NCBI GenBank assembly: GCA_036501425.1
Contig: DASYAI010000056.1
Coordinates: 1-64,000, forward strand
From: DATKRB01 sp036501425
Lineage (GTDB): Bacteria > Actinomycetota > Acidimicrobiia > Acidimicrobiales > RAAP-2
Length of the DNA: 64,000 nucleotides
Reading direction: 5' to 3'
In this document: one piece after another, positions 44,444 to 52,603 of the stretch
How positions within the stretch are numbered: position 1 is the stretch's first letter
Layout: each line of letters starts with the position of its first letter
Notes under the pieces: generated by a model
Database searches by the model: none
The model's input: only the letters and a program-made list of their open reading frames with translations
Told to the model about the DNA's origin: nothing
Position numbers and translations under genes: made by a program

Positions 44444-45955
44444 TCAGTGCCGACGCTCCCAGACCACCGAACCGCCGATGACGGTGGCCGACACCATCTC
44501 GCTGGAGAGCTCCCGCCTGGCGTCCGCCCACGGCAACGACAGCACGCACACATCGGCGGGGGCGCCCGGCTCCACCCGCTGCGGCGGGCCCCCGGGATCG
44601 GCCAGCCGGCTCTGGTAGAGCGCCAGGGCCTGCTCGGGGGTGACCCGCTCGGCCGTACCGAGCAGTTGGCCCTCCTCGGTACGGCGCTCGACCGCGGCCC
44701 GGATCCCCATCCAGGGATCGGCCGGGCCGAACGGGGCATCGCTGCCGCCCGCCAAGGGGACCCCGGCCGCTACCCACCCGCCGACCCGGTAGAGCCACGG
44801 CAGGTCCCCGGGCGCGACCTCCCGCAGGTACCGATCCCCGTGGCGAGCCACGAACGAGGGCTGGGTGACCACGACCGGACCCGCCGACCGCACCAGGTGC
44901 ACCACGTCGGGCGGCGCCACGCTGGCGTGCTCGATCCGGTGCCGGCGCCCCGCCGACCCGCGCTCCACGCCCCCCTCGGTCCCCGCCTCGAGGAGGGCGG
45001 AGACGGCCAGCACCAGCGCCTCGCGCGACACGCAGTGGATGGCCACGCCCCGGGCCCCCGCCGCCCGGACGGTCTCCACGAGCCAGTCGAGCTCGGGCAG
45101 GTCCCGCTCGGCCAGCACCACCTTGCGCTGGCCGACGTCGACGGTGCCGGTCGGCGGGGCCCGGAGATCGTCGCCACCGAGCAGCCGCACCCGCTGGGGC
45201 AGCGCACCCCCCCGGACCGCCGCATCGAGGATGGCCAGTTCCGCCGGGCCGTTCGTCGCCGTGGCGTCGGTCAGGCCGACCACGCCGCACCGGGCGAGCA
45301 TCGCTCCGACGTCCGAGAGGTCGGGCCGGTCACCGGGGGCGACCCGCTCGCCCAACCAGCGGTCGAGCTCGTACACCACCCCGGTCACCGTGCCGTCCCC
45401 CCTCCGCTCCACCCCCGGGTCGGCCAGCTCGGTCAACCCGACGGCCCGCACCGCCGACCCGTTGAGGATCCACGCATGACCACTCCGATGCTGCACCCGG
45501 ACCAGCCGATCGGCCCGGTCTCCCAGCAACGCGTCCAGCGCCGGCGCATCGAGCGGACCGGTGACCGTGTCGTCGTAGTCGACGCCGCGCACCCACTCCC
45601 CCGGACCGACGCGCGCCGTCGCCCGTCGCAACGCCGAGCCCAGAGCGTCGACGGTGCGCACCGCCGGCGGCCCGCAGGCCACCGACGCCCGGCGGGCGGC
45701 CAGGCTCAGCAGGTGGAGATGGTGGTCGCGCAGGCCGGCCACCATCGCCCCGCCACCGCCGTCGAGCACCGCTGCACCCGAGGCACTACGGCCCAGCACC
45801 GACCAGGGGCCGACGGCGGTGATACGACCGGCCTCAATACGCACGCACGTCCGGGCGCTCCCGGCCACCTCGACGTCGACCACCAGCAGGGTGCCGGCTC
45901 CCCGGTCCCCGAGCGCGCCGTCTGCGAGCGCGTCCTCCCCGAGCGCGCCGGTCAC
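44444..45955 (-). CDS. amidohydrolase (YtcJ-like, amidohydrolase 3 family)
   Basis: This 503 aa metal-dependent hydrolase has the HxH motif in MVAGLRDHHLHLLSLAARR, GVAIHCVSREAL, the HRIEHASVAPPD His, and the catalytic Asp in PLAGGSDAPFGPADPWMGIR, with a composite beta-sandwich formed by both termini. YtcJ-like members hydrolyse amide bonds of unknown natural substrates. The GTG overlaps the stop of the CoA-transferase gene (GTGA), which suggests the two act in one catabolic pathway. Confidence 0.85.
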   Translation of the reverse strand: MTGALGEDALADGALGDRGAGTLLVVDVEVAGSARTCVRIEAGRITAVGPWSVLGRSASGAAVLDGGGGAMVAGLRDHHLHLLSLAARRASVACGPPAVRTVDALGSALRRATARVGPGEWVRGVDYDDTVTGPLDAPALDALLGDRADRLVRVQHRSGHAWILNGSAVRAVGLTELADPGVERRGDGTVTGVVYELDRWLGERVAPGDRPDLSDVGAMLARCGVVGLTDATATNGPAELAILDAAVRGGALPQRVRLLGGDDLRAPPTGTVDVGQRKVVLAERDLPELDWLVETVRAAGARGVAIHCVSREALVLAVSALLEAGTEGGVERGSAGRRHRIEHASVAPPDVVHLVRSAGPVVVTQPSFVARHGDRYLREVAPGDLPWLYRVGGWVAAGVPLAGGSDAPFGPADPWMGIRAAVERRTEEGQLLGTAERVTPEQALALYQSRLADPGGPPQRVEPGAPADVCVLSLPWADARRELSSEMVSATVIGGSVVWERRH

Positions 45956-47571
45956 AGCGATGCGAGCACGGACGCCGTGTCGCGACCCAGCTCGGGCGCT
46001 CGACCCCACGGCCGCCGGGCCCTCGGGGGCGCCAGGGCGAGGGGGCCGGCGGGCTCGCCGGGTGGCCACTGCCCCGACACCGGCACCGGGCCGAGCGCGT
46101 GGCCCACGACCTCGCGCATGGCGAGGTCGATCGTCCCGGTGGCGCCGCCCACGATCGCGGCCAGGACGGCCACCGCCGCGTGGAGCCCGGTCACCGGATC
46201 GCCTGCTGCGTCGGCGCAGAACCACGGGGGGGCGCCGGGGGCCGCCCGGACGACCAGGCCCCCGGCGGCCGCGGCGTCGTCCCCCAGGGCGACCCCCTCG
46301 CGCCAGGGACCCTGCCGCCCGTAGCCGGTGATGCTCGCCCACAGCTGGTGGGTCCCCGGCTCGATGCCGAGCTGCTCCATGGCCCTCGGGCGGGACGCCT
46401 CGACCACGACGTCGGCCGAGGCGATCAGCTCAGCCAGGACCCCGCCGCCCACGAAGGGCACGGCGACGCTCTGCTTGCCGGCGTTCAACAGGTCGAAGAA
46501 GGGCGGGGACCACGTCCGGGTGGTGTCCGGGCGGCCCGGGTCCTCGATCTTGACCACCTGGCAGCCGGCGGCGACCAGCAGCGACGAGGCGAGCGGACCG
46601 GCCCACAGGGCGCTCAGGTCGACCACCCTCGGGACGCTCGGCCCCGGGGAGCCGGCACCGTCCGGCCCGGGGGCCGGTGCCCGCAACGCGCCCCGCACGG
46701 CGTCCGGGACCCGGCCGTCGAGCAACCACGGCGCCGGAGGCCAGGGCTGGCCCCGGGCGATCAGCTGCTCGTCGGCCCCACCGGAGGGCGGCCCCACCGC
46801 GGCGACGGGGAGGCCCAGCAGCCGGGCCCGCTCGACCAGCCCGCTGACCGACCGCTGCCCGACGCGGGCCCCGAGCCACGCGTCGAGCTGAGGAGGAGAC
46901 AGGGCGCGACCCGGATCGCCGGCCTCGAGCCAAGCCGCCACCAGCTCGAAGTCGCTCGGGCGCGCCAGGCTCACCGCCAACCACCCGTCGCCGGCCGCCA
47001 CCAGGTGCGACCACCCCGAGGCGGACACCGGACCGGCCAGCCCGGCCAGCCCGGCCAGCGCCGCCCGCTCGCCGAGCAGCGCCGCGCCGTCCAGCGGGCA
47101 GCGGACCCCGCGCACGGCGGCGAGCAACTCGAACGTCGCACCCGCCCCACGCATGGCGGTGGCCAGCCATCCGGGCGGCACGAGCGGACCGGACTCCGGC
47201 GATCCGGTCAGGGCGGCGGCGCCCGACTGTGCCCAGTCCTCCCCGGGCGAGGCGGTGGGGAGCACCCGCACCACCGGGCACCCGACGCCGCCGAGGTGGC
47301 CTGTGGTGTCGAGGGCGCCGTCCCATCGGAGGCCGCCGGCCACGGCCCGCCACCCGGCCCCCGTCGGGGCGTCGTGAGCCGGCTCGATGTGCTTCACACC
47401 GTCGAGCCACGCGCGGGGAGCGCCGCGATCCCGTGCCGGTGTGCCCTCGGCGATCCGGACGACCTCGGCCCCGAGGAGCACCAGGAGCCGTCCGGCATAG
47501 GCCGCGGCCGGATCGTCCCCCACCTCCAGAAAGCGGCGACCCTCCAGCGGCGCCGCCGCCCGACCGCTCAC
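45952..47571 (-). CDS. CaiB/BaiF family III CoA-transferase, two-segment protein
   Basis: This 539 aa protein has two regions resembling the family III CoA-transferase N-terminal fold: EGRRFLEVGDDPAAAYAGRL with VVRIAEGTP (about 10-45), degenerate, and VVDLSALWAGPLASSLLVAAG followed by VKIEDPGRPDTTRTW (about 315-355), well conserved. The second half also has VPFVGGG, ADVVVEASRPRAMEQLGIEP and SITGYGRQGPW. Such enzymes move CoA between carboxylic acids. The N-terminal half may have lost activity. It starts at GTG 47571. Confidence 0.8.
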   Translation of the reverse strand: MSGRAAAPLEGRRFLEVGDDPAAAYAGRLLVLLGAEVVRIAEGTPARDRGAPRAWLDGVKHIEPAHDAPTGAGWRAVAGGLRWDGALDTTGHLGGVGCPVVRVLPTASPGEDWAQSGAAALTGSPESGPLVPPGWLATAMRGAGATFELLAAVRGVRCPLDGAALLGERAALAGLAGLAGPVSASGWSHLVAAGDGWLAVSLARPSDFELVAAWLEAGDPGRALSPPQLDAWLGARVGQRSVSGLVERARLLGLPVAAVGPPSGGADEQLIARGQPWPPAPWLLDGRVPDAVRGALRAPAPGPDGAGSPGPSVPRVVDLSALWAGPLASSLLVAAGCQVVKIEDPGRPDTTRTWSPPFFDLLNAGKQSVAVPFVGGGVLAELIASADVVVEASRPRAMEQLGIEPGTHQLWASITGYGRQGPWREGVALGDDAAAAGGLVVRAAPGAPPWFCADAAGDPVTGLHAAVAVLAAIVGGATGTIDLAMREVVGHALGPVPVSGQWPPGEPAGPLALAPPRARRPWGRAPELGRDTASVLASL

Positions 47572-47661
47572 CGGGCGGCCCAGCCCGTCGAGTCCGGGGT
47601 GGGGTCGAGCTGCATGGGGGCCTCCGGCGCGACGTTAGCGCCGGACCGAGGCCCAGCTGCC

Positions 47662-48282
47662 ATGATCGTCCCCATGGCGCCTCGGGCCTCTTCGCCGTCG
47701 TCGCAGCGTGCCAGGCGCGCCGTCGCCGGGCTGGTGCTGACGCCCGGTGCCGGAGCCGGGTCCGACCACGGAGCGTTGGTGGCCATCGACGACGTGGTGG
47801 CCGCCGGCGGCACGACCGTGCGGCGAGTGGACTTTCCGTTCCGCCTGGCCGGCCGGCGCGCCCCGGACCGGCCGACGGTGCTCGTCGCCACAGTGGTCGA
47901 GGCGGCCGGGGCCCTGGCCGCCGAGCTCGGGGTGACCGCCGATCGGATCGCCCTGGGCGGACGGTCGATGGGCGGACGCATGTGCTCGATGGCGGTGGCG
48001 GAGGGGCTGCCGGCGGCGGCCCTGGTCCTCGTCAGCTACCCCCTCCATCCGCCGGGCCGACCGGATCGGCTCCGAACCGAGCACTTCGGGCGGCTCGGGC
48101 TGCCATGCCTGTTCGTCTCGGGCACCCGCGACGCCTTCGGCAGCCCCGAGGAGCTGGAGCGGGCAACGAGCCTGATCCCCGGGCCGGTCACCCACGTGTG
48201 GGTCGACGGCGGCGACCACGGGCTGCGACGCCGGGACGCCGAGGTGGCAACGGCGGTCGGCACGTGGCTCGGCGAGCGCTGA
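47662..48282 (+). CDS. small alpha/beta hydrolase, KANL3/TEX30-like
   Basis: This 206 aa protein has LVLTPGAGAGSDHGALVAID near the N terminus, nucleophile Ser in ALGGRSMGGRMCSMAVAEG, Asp in FVSGTRDAFGSPEEL and His in GGDHGLRRRD. This is the pattern of KANL3/TEX30-like dienelactone-hydrolase relatives. The substrate is unknown. ATG 47674 is an alternative start. It is divergent from the CoA-transferase. Confidence 0.82.
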   Translation: MIVPMAPRASSPSSQRARRAVAGLVLTPGAGAGSDHGALVAIDDVVAAGGTTVRRVDFPFRLAGRRAPDRPTVLVATVVEAAGALAAELGVTADRIALGGRSMGGRMCSMAVAEGLPAAALVLVSYPLHPPGRPDRLRTEHFGRLGLPCLFVSGTRDAFGSPEELERATSLIPGPVTHVWVDGGDHGLRRRDAEVATAVGTWLGER

Positions 48283-48301
48283 GCCGACGACGTCCGGCCG
48301 C

Positions 48302-48931
48302 TCACCCCTCGGTCCGACCCCACCGGTCCCAGAACGTGACCTCCTCGACCGGCCGCCGGTCGGCCGGACGGAAGTCGTCCCCGGTGTAGTACGCCACCGG
48401 CAGCAGGCAGGCCTGGGCGAAGCCGTCGGGAATGCCCAGCAGGGCGGCCGCCTCCTGCCGCCGGCGCAGGTGGACCGTCGTGATGCACGAGCCGAGCCCC
48501 CGGCTGCGCAGCGCGAGCATGAAGCTCCAGACCGCCGGGTAGATCGAGGGCGCCCAGCCGGCCGGGCCGCCGACTTCCTCGGCGCAGGGAACCACCAGGA
48601 CGGGGACCTCGTGGAGGTGCTCGGTCAGGTACGCCGCCGACGCCCCCATCCGGCGTTGCTGGGGCGAGTCGGCCACGGTGGCCGCCCGGAAGGGCGAGGG
48701 GGCGTCCCCCGGGTTGCGGTACAGCTCGGCCAACTGGCCCCGCACCGCCGGGTCGGTGACCACGACCCAGCGCCAGGTCTGCGCGTTCGATCCGGTGGGC
48801 GCCTGGATGGCCAGCCGGAGGCACTCCACGACGACCGAACGGGGCACCGGCCGGGTCGTGTCCAGCCGCCGGCGTACCGCCCGGGTGGTGCTGAGCAGGT
48901 GGTCGACGGAGTGGAGGTCGAAGCTGGTCAT
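48302..48931 (-). CDS. nitroreductase-family flavoprotein
   Basis: This 209 aa protein (GTG 48940 would add three residues) matches the nitroreductase fold: TTRAVRRRLDTTRPVPRSVV, RLAIQAPTGSNAQTWRWVVV with FMN-binding Arg/Ser/Asn, and LRSRGLGSCITTVHL ahead of LLGIPDGFAQACLLPVAY. These FMN enzymes reduce nitro groups, quinones or enones with NAD(P)H. Its start lies 10 nt after the ABC permease stop, so it is the last gene of that unit. Confidence 0.87.
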   Translation of the reverse strand: MTSFDLHSVDHLLSTTRAVRRRLDTTRPVPRSVVVECLRLAIQAPTGSNAQTWRWVVVTDPAVRGQLAELYRNPGDAPSPFRAATVADSPQQRRMGASAAYLTEHLHEVPVLVVPCAEEVGGPAGWAPSIYPAVWSFMLALRSRGLGSCITTVHLRRRQEAAALLGIPDGFAQACLLPVAYYTGDDFRPADRRPVEEVTFWDRWGRTEG

Positions 48932-48941
48932 CGGGGCCACA

Positions 48942-49760
48942 CTAGGAGAGCAGCAGGCGGGCGAGCCGGCCCGAGGTCACGGCGAAGCCGATCCCGCCCA
49001 TGACCAACAGGTACGCCGCATGGGCGGCCAGCATCCACGAGACGCCGCCCAGGCACAGTCCCCGCTGCAATGCCACGCCCTGGTACAGCGGGGTGCAACG
49101 CACCACCAGCTGGAGCCACCCCGGATAGACCGACAGCGGGTAGAAGGTGGCCGAAAACAAGAAGAGCGGCAGCATGCCCAACGAGACCAGGTCGAAGTCC
49201 TGCCAGCTCCGCATGTACGAGGTGGCGGCCATCCCGATGGCGCCGAACGAGCCGCTCACGAGGACCGCCGCCGGCAGGGACAGCAGCGCCCAGGCCGAGT
49301 GGAGGTACCCCAGCGCCGCCATCACGACGACGAACGAGGCGGCGTAGAGCGAGCCGCGCAGCAGGGCCCAGGCGAGCTCCCCCACCACGACGTCGCGGGC
49401 CCCGAGCGGCGTGGCGAGCACGGCCTCGAACGTCTTGGCGATCTTGAGCTTGAAGAACATGCCGAAGGTGGCGTCGAACAACGCGCCGTTCATGGCCGCC
49501 GCCGCCAGCAGGCCCGGCGCCACGTACGAGGCGTAGGCCACCGGGCGGCCGCCCGCGTGGACCGCGCCGACCAGGTGGTTCAGACCCACGCCGATTGAGA
49601 GGAGGTAGAAGAGCGGCTCGAAGAACCCCGAGACCAGGTACACCCACTGGCGGCGGTAGACGAGGACGTTGCGCTCGAGCAGGCGCGCGGCGCGGCGACC
49701 GCCGCTCGCCAGCGCGATCGGGGTCACCCCGAGGAAGGTCGACGGCGCCGGGGCGGTCAC
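48942..49760 (-). CDS. ABC-2 type transporter permease (second)
   Basis: This 272 aa integral membrane protein has about six hydrophobic segments and the ABC-2 signature region ATPLGARDVVVGELAWALLR followed by MLPLFLFSATFYPLSVYPGW. With the paralogous permease upstream and the ATPase it forms a NodIJ/daunorubicin-type exporter. The GTG start follows the other permease's stop by 5 nt. The exported substrate is unknown. Confidence 0.9.
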   Translation of the reverse strand: MTAPAPSTFLGVTPIALASGGRRAARLLERNVLVYRRQWVYLVSGFFEPLFYLLSIGVGLNHLVGAVHAGGRPVAYASYVAPGLLAAAAMNGALFDATFGMFFKLKIAKTFEAVLATPLGARDVVVGELAWALLRGSLYAASFVVVMAALGYLHSAWALLSLPAAVLVSGSFGAIGMAATSYMRSWQDFDLVSLGMLPLFLFSATFYPLSVYPGWLQLVVRCTPLYQGVALQRGLCLGGVSWMLAAHAAYLLVMGGIGFAVTSGRLARLLLS

Positions 49761-49765
49761 GCGAG

Positions 49766-50557
49766 TCAGACGACCAGGCGGTGCCGGTACGAGCGCAGTG
49801 CCACCGCTGCTCCCACCGTCGCCAGCGCGACGAGATAGAGGGCGTCGCCGGTGGCGGGCCACCACCGCAGCGGTCCCTGCACCAGCGCCCGGCACAGGGA
49901 GACCCCGTGCAGCAACGGCGTGGCGTCGGCGATCGGCTGCACCCAGCCCGGCAACTGGTCGACCGGAAAGAACGTCCCGGAGAACAAGAACAGGGGGATC
50001 AGCCCGAACCGGTAGATGGTGACGAGACCGACGTCGTTGTCCTGCGCGACGGCGAAGGCCGAGATCGGTGTGGCGAACGCCATGCCGGTCAGCACGGCCG
50101 TAGGAAGGGCGAGCACCGCCCAGGGCGAGCGGACGGCGCCGACGGCGGCCATCACCGCCAGGTAGCTGGCCGCGGTCAGCGAGAGTCGGAGGGCGATCCA
50201 GGCGAGGTGGCCCGCCAGCACGTCGACCACCCGCAGGGGCGTGGCCAGCATGGCGAAGTACGTCCCCACCCACTTGACCGCCGCCAGCACCGGGTACGTC
50301 GCCTCGTTGCCGGCCACCTGCATGGCGGTCGCCGCCAGCAGGCCGGGGGCCACGAAGTCGAGGTACGGCACCCCGCTCACGTGCCCGACGTGGTGGTCGA
50401 CGAGATGGCCCAGGCCCACCCCCAGGGCGGCCAGGTAGAGCACCGGGTACAAGAAGCTCGTCGTCACCGAGCTCCGCCAGGTCCGCCGGTAGGCCGAGGC
50501 GTAGTAGCCGAGCGAGCGGATCCAGCGCGGGCGCCCCCGGGCCCGGTGCAGGGCCAT
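49766..50557 (-). CDS. ABC-2 type transporter permease (first)
   Basis: This 263 aa six-helix permease is a paralogue of the next gene: LYLAALGVGLGHLVDHHVG, AVKWVGTYFAMLATPLRVVDVL and LIPLFLFSGTFFPVDQLPGW. Two related permeases suggest a heterodimeric channel. I chose ATG 50557, which has GGGGCGGG directly upstream; GTG 50578 is a possible earlier start. Confidence 0.88.
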   Translation of the reverse strand: MALHRARGRPRWIRSLGYYASAYRRTWRSSVTTSFLYPVLYLAALGVGLGHLVDHHVGHVSGVPYLDFVAPGLLAATAMQVAGNEATYPVLAAVKWVGTYFAMLATPLRVVDVLAGHLAWIALRLSLTAASYLAVMAAVGAVRSPWAVLALPTAVLTGMAFATPISAFAVAQDNDVGLVTIYRFGLIPLFLFSGTFFPVDQLPGWVQPIADATPLLHGVSLCRALVQGPLRWWPATGDALYLVALATVGAAVALRSYRHRLVV

Positions 50558-50596
50558 CCCGCCCCCCGGCGTACCCACTCGGCCGATCCCGTCGCG

Positions 50597-51619
50597 TCAG
50601 TCGATCAGGCTGCGGCCGGTGAGGCGCAGGAAGACGTCCTCGAGCGTCGAGCGGCGCACGATCGAGCTGGACGGCGTCAGGCCCCGGCGGAGCACCTCGT
50701 CGAGCGCGGCGTCGCCGTCGTCGGCGTACACGAGCAGCCGGTCGGGGAGAACCTCGGCCCGGGCGGCCAGCTCGCCGATCCGCTCGACGACGCGGTCTCG
50801 ATCCTGGTGGGCGAACCGCAGCTCGAGGACGTCGCGGGTGGCATGGCGCTCGATCAGCTGGCGAGGCGCCCCTTGGTCGGCGATCCGCCCGTGGTCCATC
50901 ACGATGAGGCGGTCGCACAGCTGCTCGGCCTCGTCCATGTAGTGGGTGGTGATCACCAGGGTCACGCCCTCCTCCTTGAGCCGGTAGAGCCGGTCCCACA
51001 GCAGGTGGCGGGCCTGCGGATCGAGGCCGGTGGTCGGCTCGTCAAGGATCAGCAGGTCGGGCTCCGACACGAGCGCCCGGGCGATGGTGAGGCGCCGCTT
51101 CATGCCGCCCGACAGCGGGTCGACCTTGTCGTGCGCCCGGCTGGTCAACTCGGCGAACTCGAGCAGGCGCTCCGCCCGGTGACGGATGACCGGGCGGGCC
51201 AGGCCGAAGTACCGGCCGTAGATCATCAGGTTGTCGAGCACCGTCAGCTCGAGATCCAAGGTGTCGTCCTGGGGGACCAGCCCGATCCGGCTGCGGATCT
51301 GCGATCCCTGGTCGGCCGGGTCCATCCCCAGGACCCGGAGCATTCCCCCGCTCACCGGGGACATGCAGGCGATCATCCGCATGGTGGAGGTCTTGCCGGC
51401 TCCGTTGGGCCCGAGGAAGCCGAAGGACTCCCCGCGCGCGATGTCGAAGTCGATGCCGTCGACGGCCACCAGGTCGCCGAACCGCTTGACCAAGCCGCGC
51501 GCCATGACCAGGGCCGCTCCGTCGCCGGTGGACCGGGGATCGGGCTCGGGTTGCCACGGGAGCGGGGCGGCCGGCGACGTGACCGGCGACGAGCGCCGCT
51601 GGGTTCGCACCGTGGTCAC
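50597..51619 (-). CDS. ABC transporter ATP-binding protein (NodI/DrrA-like)
   Basis: This 340 aa protein has Walker A FLGPNGAGKTSTMRMIAC, the Q-loop GLVPQDDTLDLELT, signature PLSGGMKRRLTIARAL, Walker B LLILDEPTTGLDPQ and the switch His in VITTHYMDEAEQL. A C-terminal domain of about 90 residues follows, as in drug and nodulation-factor exporters. The N-terminal about 40 residues are unconserved; GTG 51619 is the best start. It leads the exporter operon and is divergent from the toxin-antitoxin pair. Confidence 0.92.
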   Translation of the reverse strand: MTTVRTQRRSSPVTSPAAPLPWQPEPDPRSTGDGAALVMARGLVKRFGDLVAVDGIDFDIARGESFGFLGPNGAGKTSTMRMIACMSPVSGGMLRVLGMDPADQGSQIRSRIGLVPQDDTLDLELTVLDNLMIYGRYFGLARPVIRHRAERLLEFAELTSRAHDKVDPLSGGMKRRLTIARALVSEPDLLILDEPTTGLDPQARHLLWDRLYRLKEEGVTLVITTHYMDEAEQLCDRLIVMDHGRIADQGAPRQLIERHATRDVLELRFAHQDRDRVVERIGELAARAEVLPDRLLVYADDGDAALDEVLRRGLTPSSSIVRRSTLEDVFLRLTGRSLID

Positions 51620-51723
51620 GCTACCCGGCACCCTCGGCCGGTCGACGGGCAGCGCGATCCGTCGCCGAGACGCGGCCCGGAGCGTTGCTGCCGGTCCTGG
51701 CGGTCCTGCCGCTCCATCGGAGC

Positions 51724-51747
51724 AACATGCTAATGTATGAGCATGTT
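51724..51747. promoter_or_regulatory. antitoxin operator: perfect inverted repeat
   Basis: AACATGCT (51724-51731) and AGCATGTT (51740-51747) form a perfect 8-bp inverted repeat with an 8-bp spacer. It covers a possible -10 (TAATGT, 51731-51736) and the antitoxin start codons, as expected for an autorepressing RHH antitoxin. Confidence 0.75.
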
Positions 51748-51988
51748 GGATCGGCGCCTGCAGGTCCTCATCGACGAGAGCCGGTGGCTCCGTCTCGAGC
51801 ATGAGGCGGGTCGGCGCGGCGTGTCGGTCGCGGTGCTCGTCCGCGAGGCGATCGACGAACGGTTCCCGTCGGACGAGGACGAACGCCGAGCGGCGATGCA
51901 GGCGGTGCTGGACGCCGACGCAATGGAGGTGGCGGATCCCGACAGCCTGCGCGAGGAGTTGGAGGCGCTCCGGAGCCGGCGGGCGTGA
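51737..51988 (+). CDS. ribbon-helix-helix antitoxin (VapB-like)
   Basis: This 83 aa protein has an N-terminal RHH/MetJ-Arc pattern (LDRRLQVLIDESRWLRLEHE, RRGVSVAVLVREAID) and an acidic C-terminal tail (DPDSLREELEAL) that would bind the toxin. If TAATGT (51731-51736) is the -10, transcription would start at about ATG 51743, giving a leaderless 81 aa protein. Its stop overlaps the toxin start (GTGA). Autoregulation is likely through the palindrome at its start. Confidence 0.85.
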   Translation: MSMLDRRLQVLIDESRWLRLEHEAGRRGVSVAVLVREAIDERFPSDEDERRAAMQAVLDADAMEVADPDSLREELEALRSRRA

Positions 51989-52419
51989 TCGTCCTCGACA
52001 CGACGATCCTGGTGTACGCGGTCGGCGCCGACCACCCCCTCCGTTCTCCGGCTCGGGAGCTCGTAGCGCTGGTTCGTGACGGTACGGTACGCGCCACCAC
52101 CACGGTCGAGGTCATCCAGGAGTTCGCTCACGTCCGGGCTCGGCGGCGGTCCCGCCCTGAGGCCGCCAGTCGGGCGAGGGACTACGCGGTGGGGCTTTGG
52201 CCCCTTGCCCGCCCCGAGCATGAGGATCTCCTCGAAGGCCTCGACCTGTTCGGCCGCTCCAAGAGCCTGGGGCCGTTCGACGCCGTGCTGGCCGCGACGG
52301 CTCGCCGGAGGGGGTGGGCGCTGGCTTCGACGGATCGCTCGTTCGGGCGAGTCGACGGGCTCGTCTACCTGAGCCCGTCGTCGTCGACATTCCTCGACCA
52401 GGTCCGCGCCAGCGGCTGA
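51985..52419 (+). CDS. PIN-domain ribonuclease toxin (VapC-like)
   Basis: This 144 aa protein has the PIN acidic residues: Asp5 in VLDTTILVYAVG, Glu in TTVEVIQEFAHV, and Asp residues in LGPFDAVLAATARRRG and STDRSFG. VapC toxins cleave tRNA or rRNA and are neutralised by VapB. The last 7 codons and the stop lie in a 28-bp perfect tandem duplication, so the coding end is repeated in the 3' untranslated region. Confidence 0.88.
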   Translation: MIVLDTTILVYAVGADHPLRSPARELVALVRDGTVRATTTVEVIQEFAHVRARRRSRPEAASRARDYAVGLWPLARPEHEDLLEGLDLFGRSKSLGPFDAVLAATARRRGWALASTDRSFGRVDGLVYLSPSSSTFLDQVRASG

Positions 52420-52451
52420 GCCAGACCAGGTCCGCGCCAGCGGCTGAGCCA
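52396..52451. repeat. 28-bp perfect tandem duplication across the toxin stop
   Basis: The 28-nt unit at 52396-52423, encoding Asp-Gln-Val-Arg-Ala-Ser-Gly and TGA, is repeated exactly at 52424-52451. The second copy is untranslated. Confidence 0.95.
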
Positions 52452-52603
52452 GGGTGGCCGCGGCGCCCGTCGTCCGTGGACCGTCAACGGCCCGGACCGG
52501 CGCTGCCCCATCACCCAGCGCCCCAAGCGTCCCAGGACCCCGCCGTCCCAACTGTTCGCATCGCCGAAACCGTGGCGAAACAAAAGGGTGGGAGCCTGCA
52601 GGG

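Noticed and set aside
46099..47661. plus-strand open frame opposite the CoA-transferase, continuous with the hydrolase at 47662
   Set aside because: Only the part after ATG 47662 encodes a recognisable hydrolase; the rest is antisense shadow.
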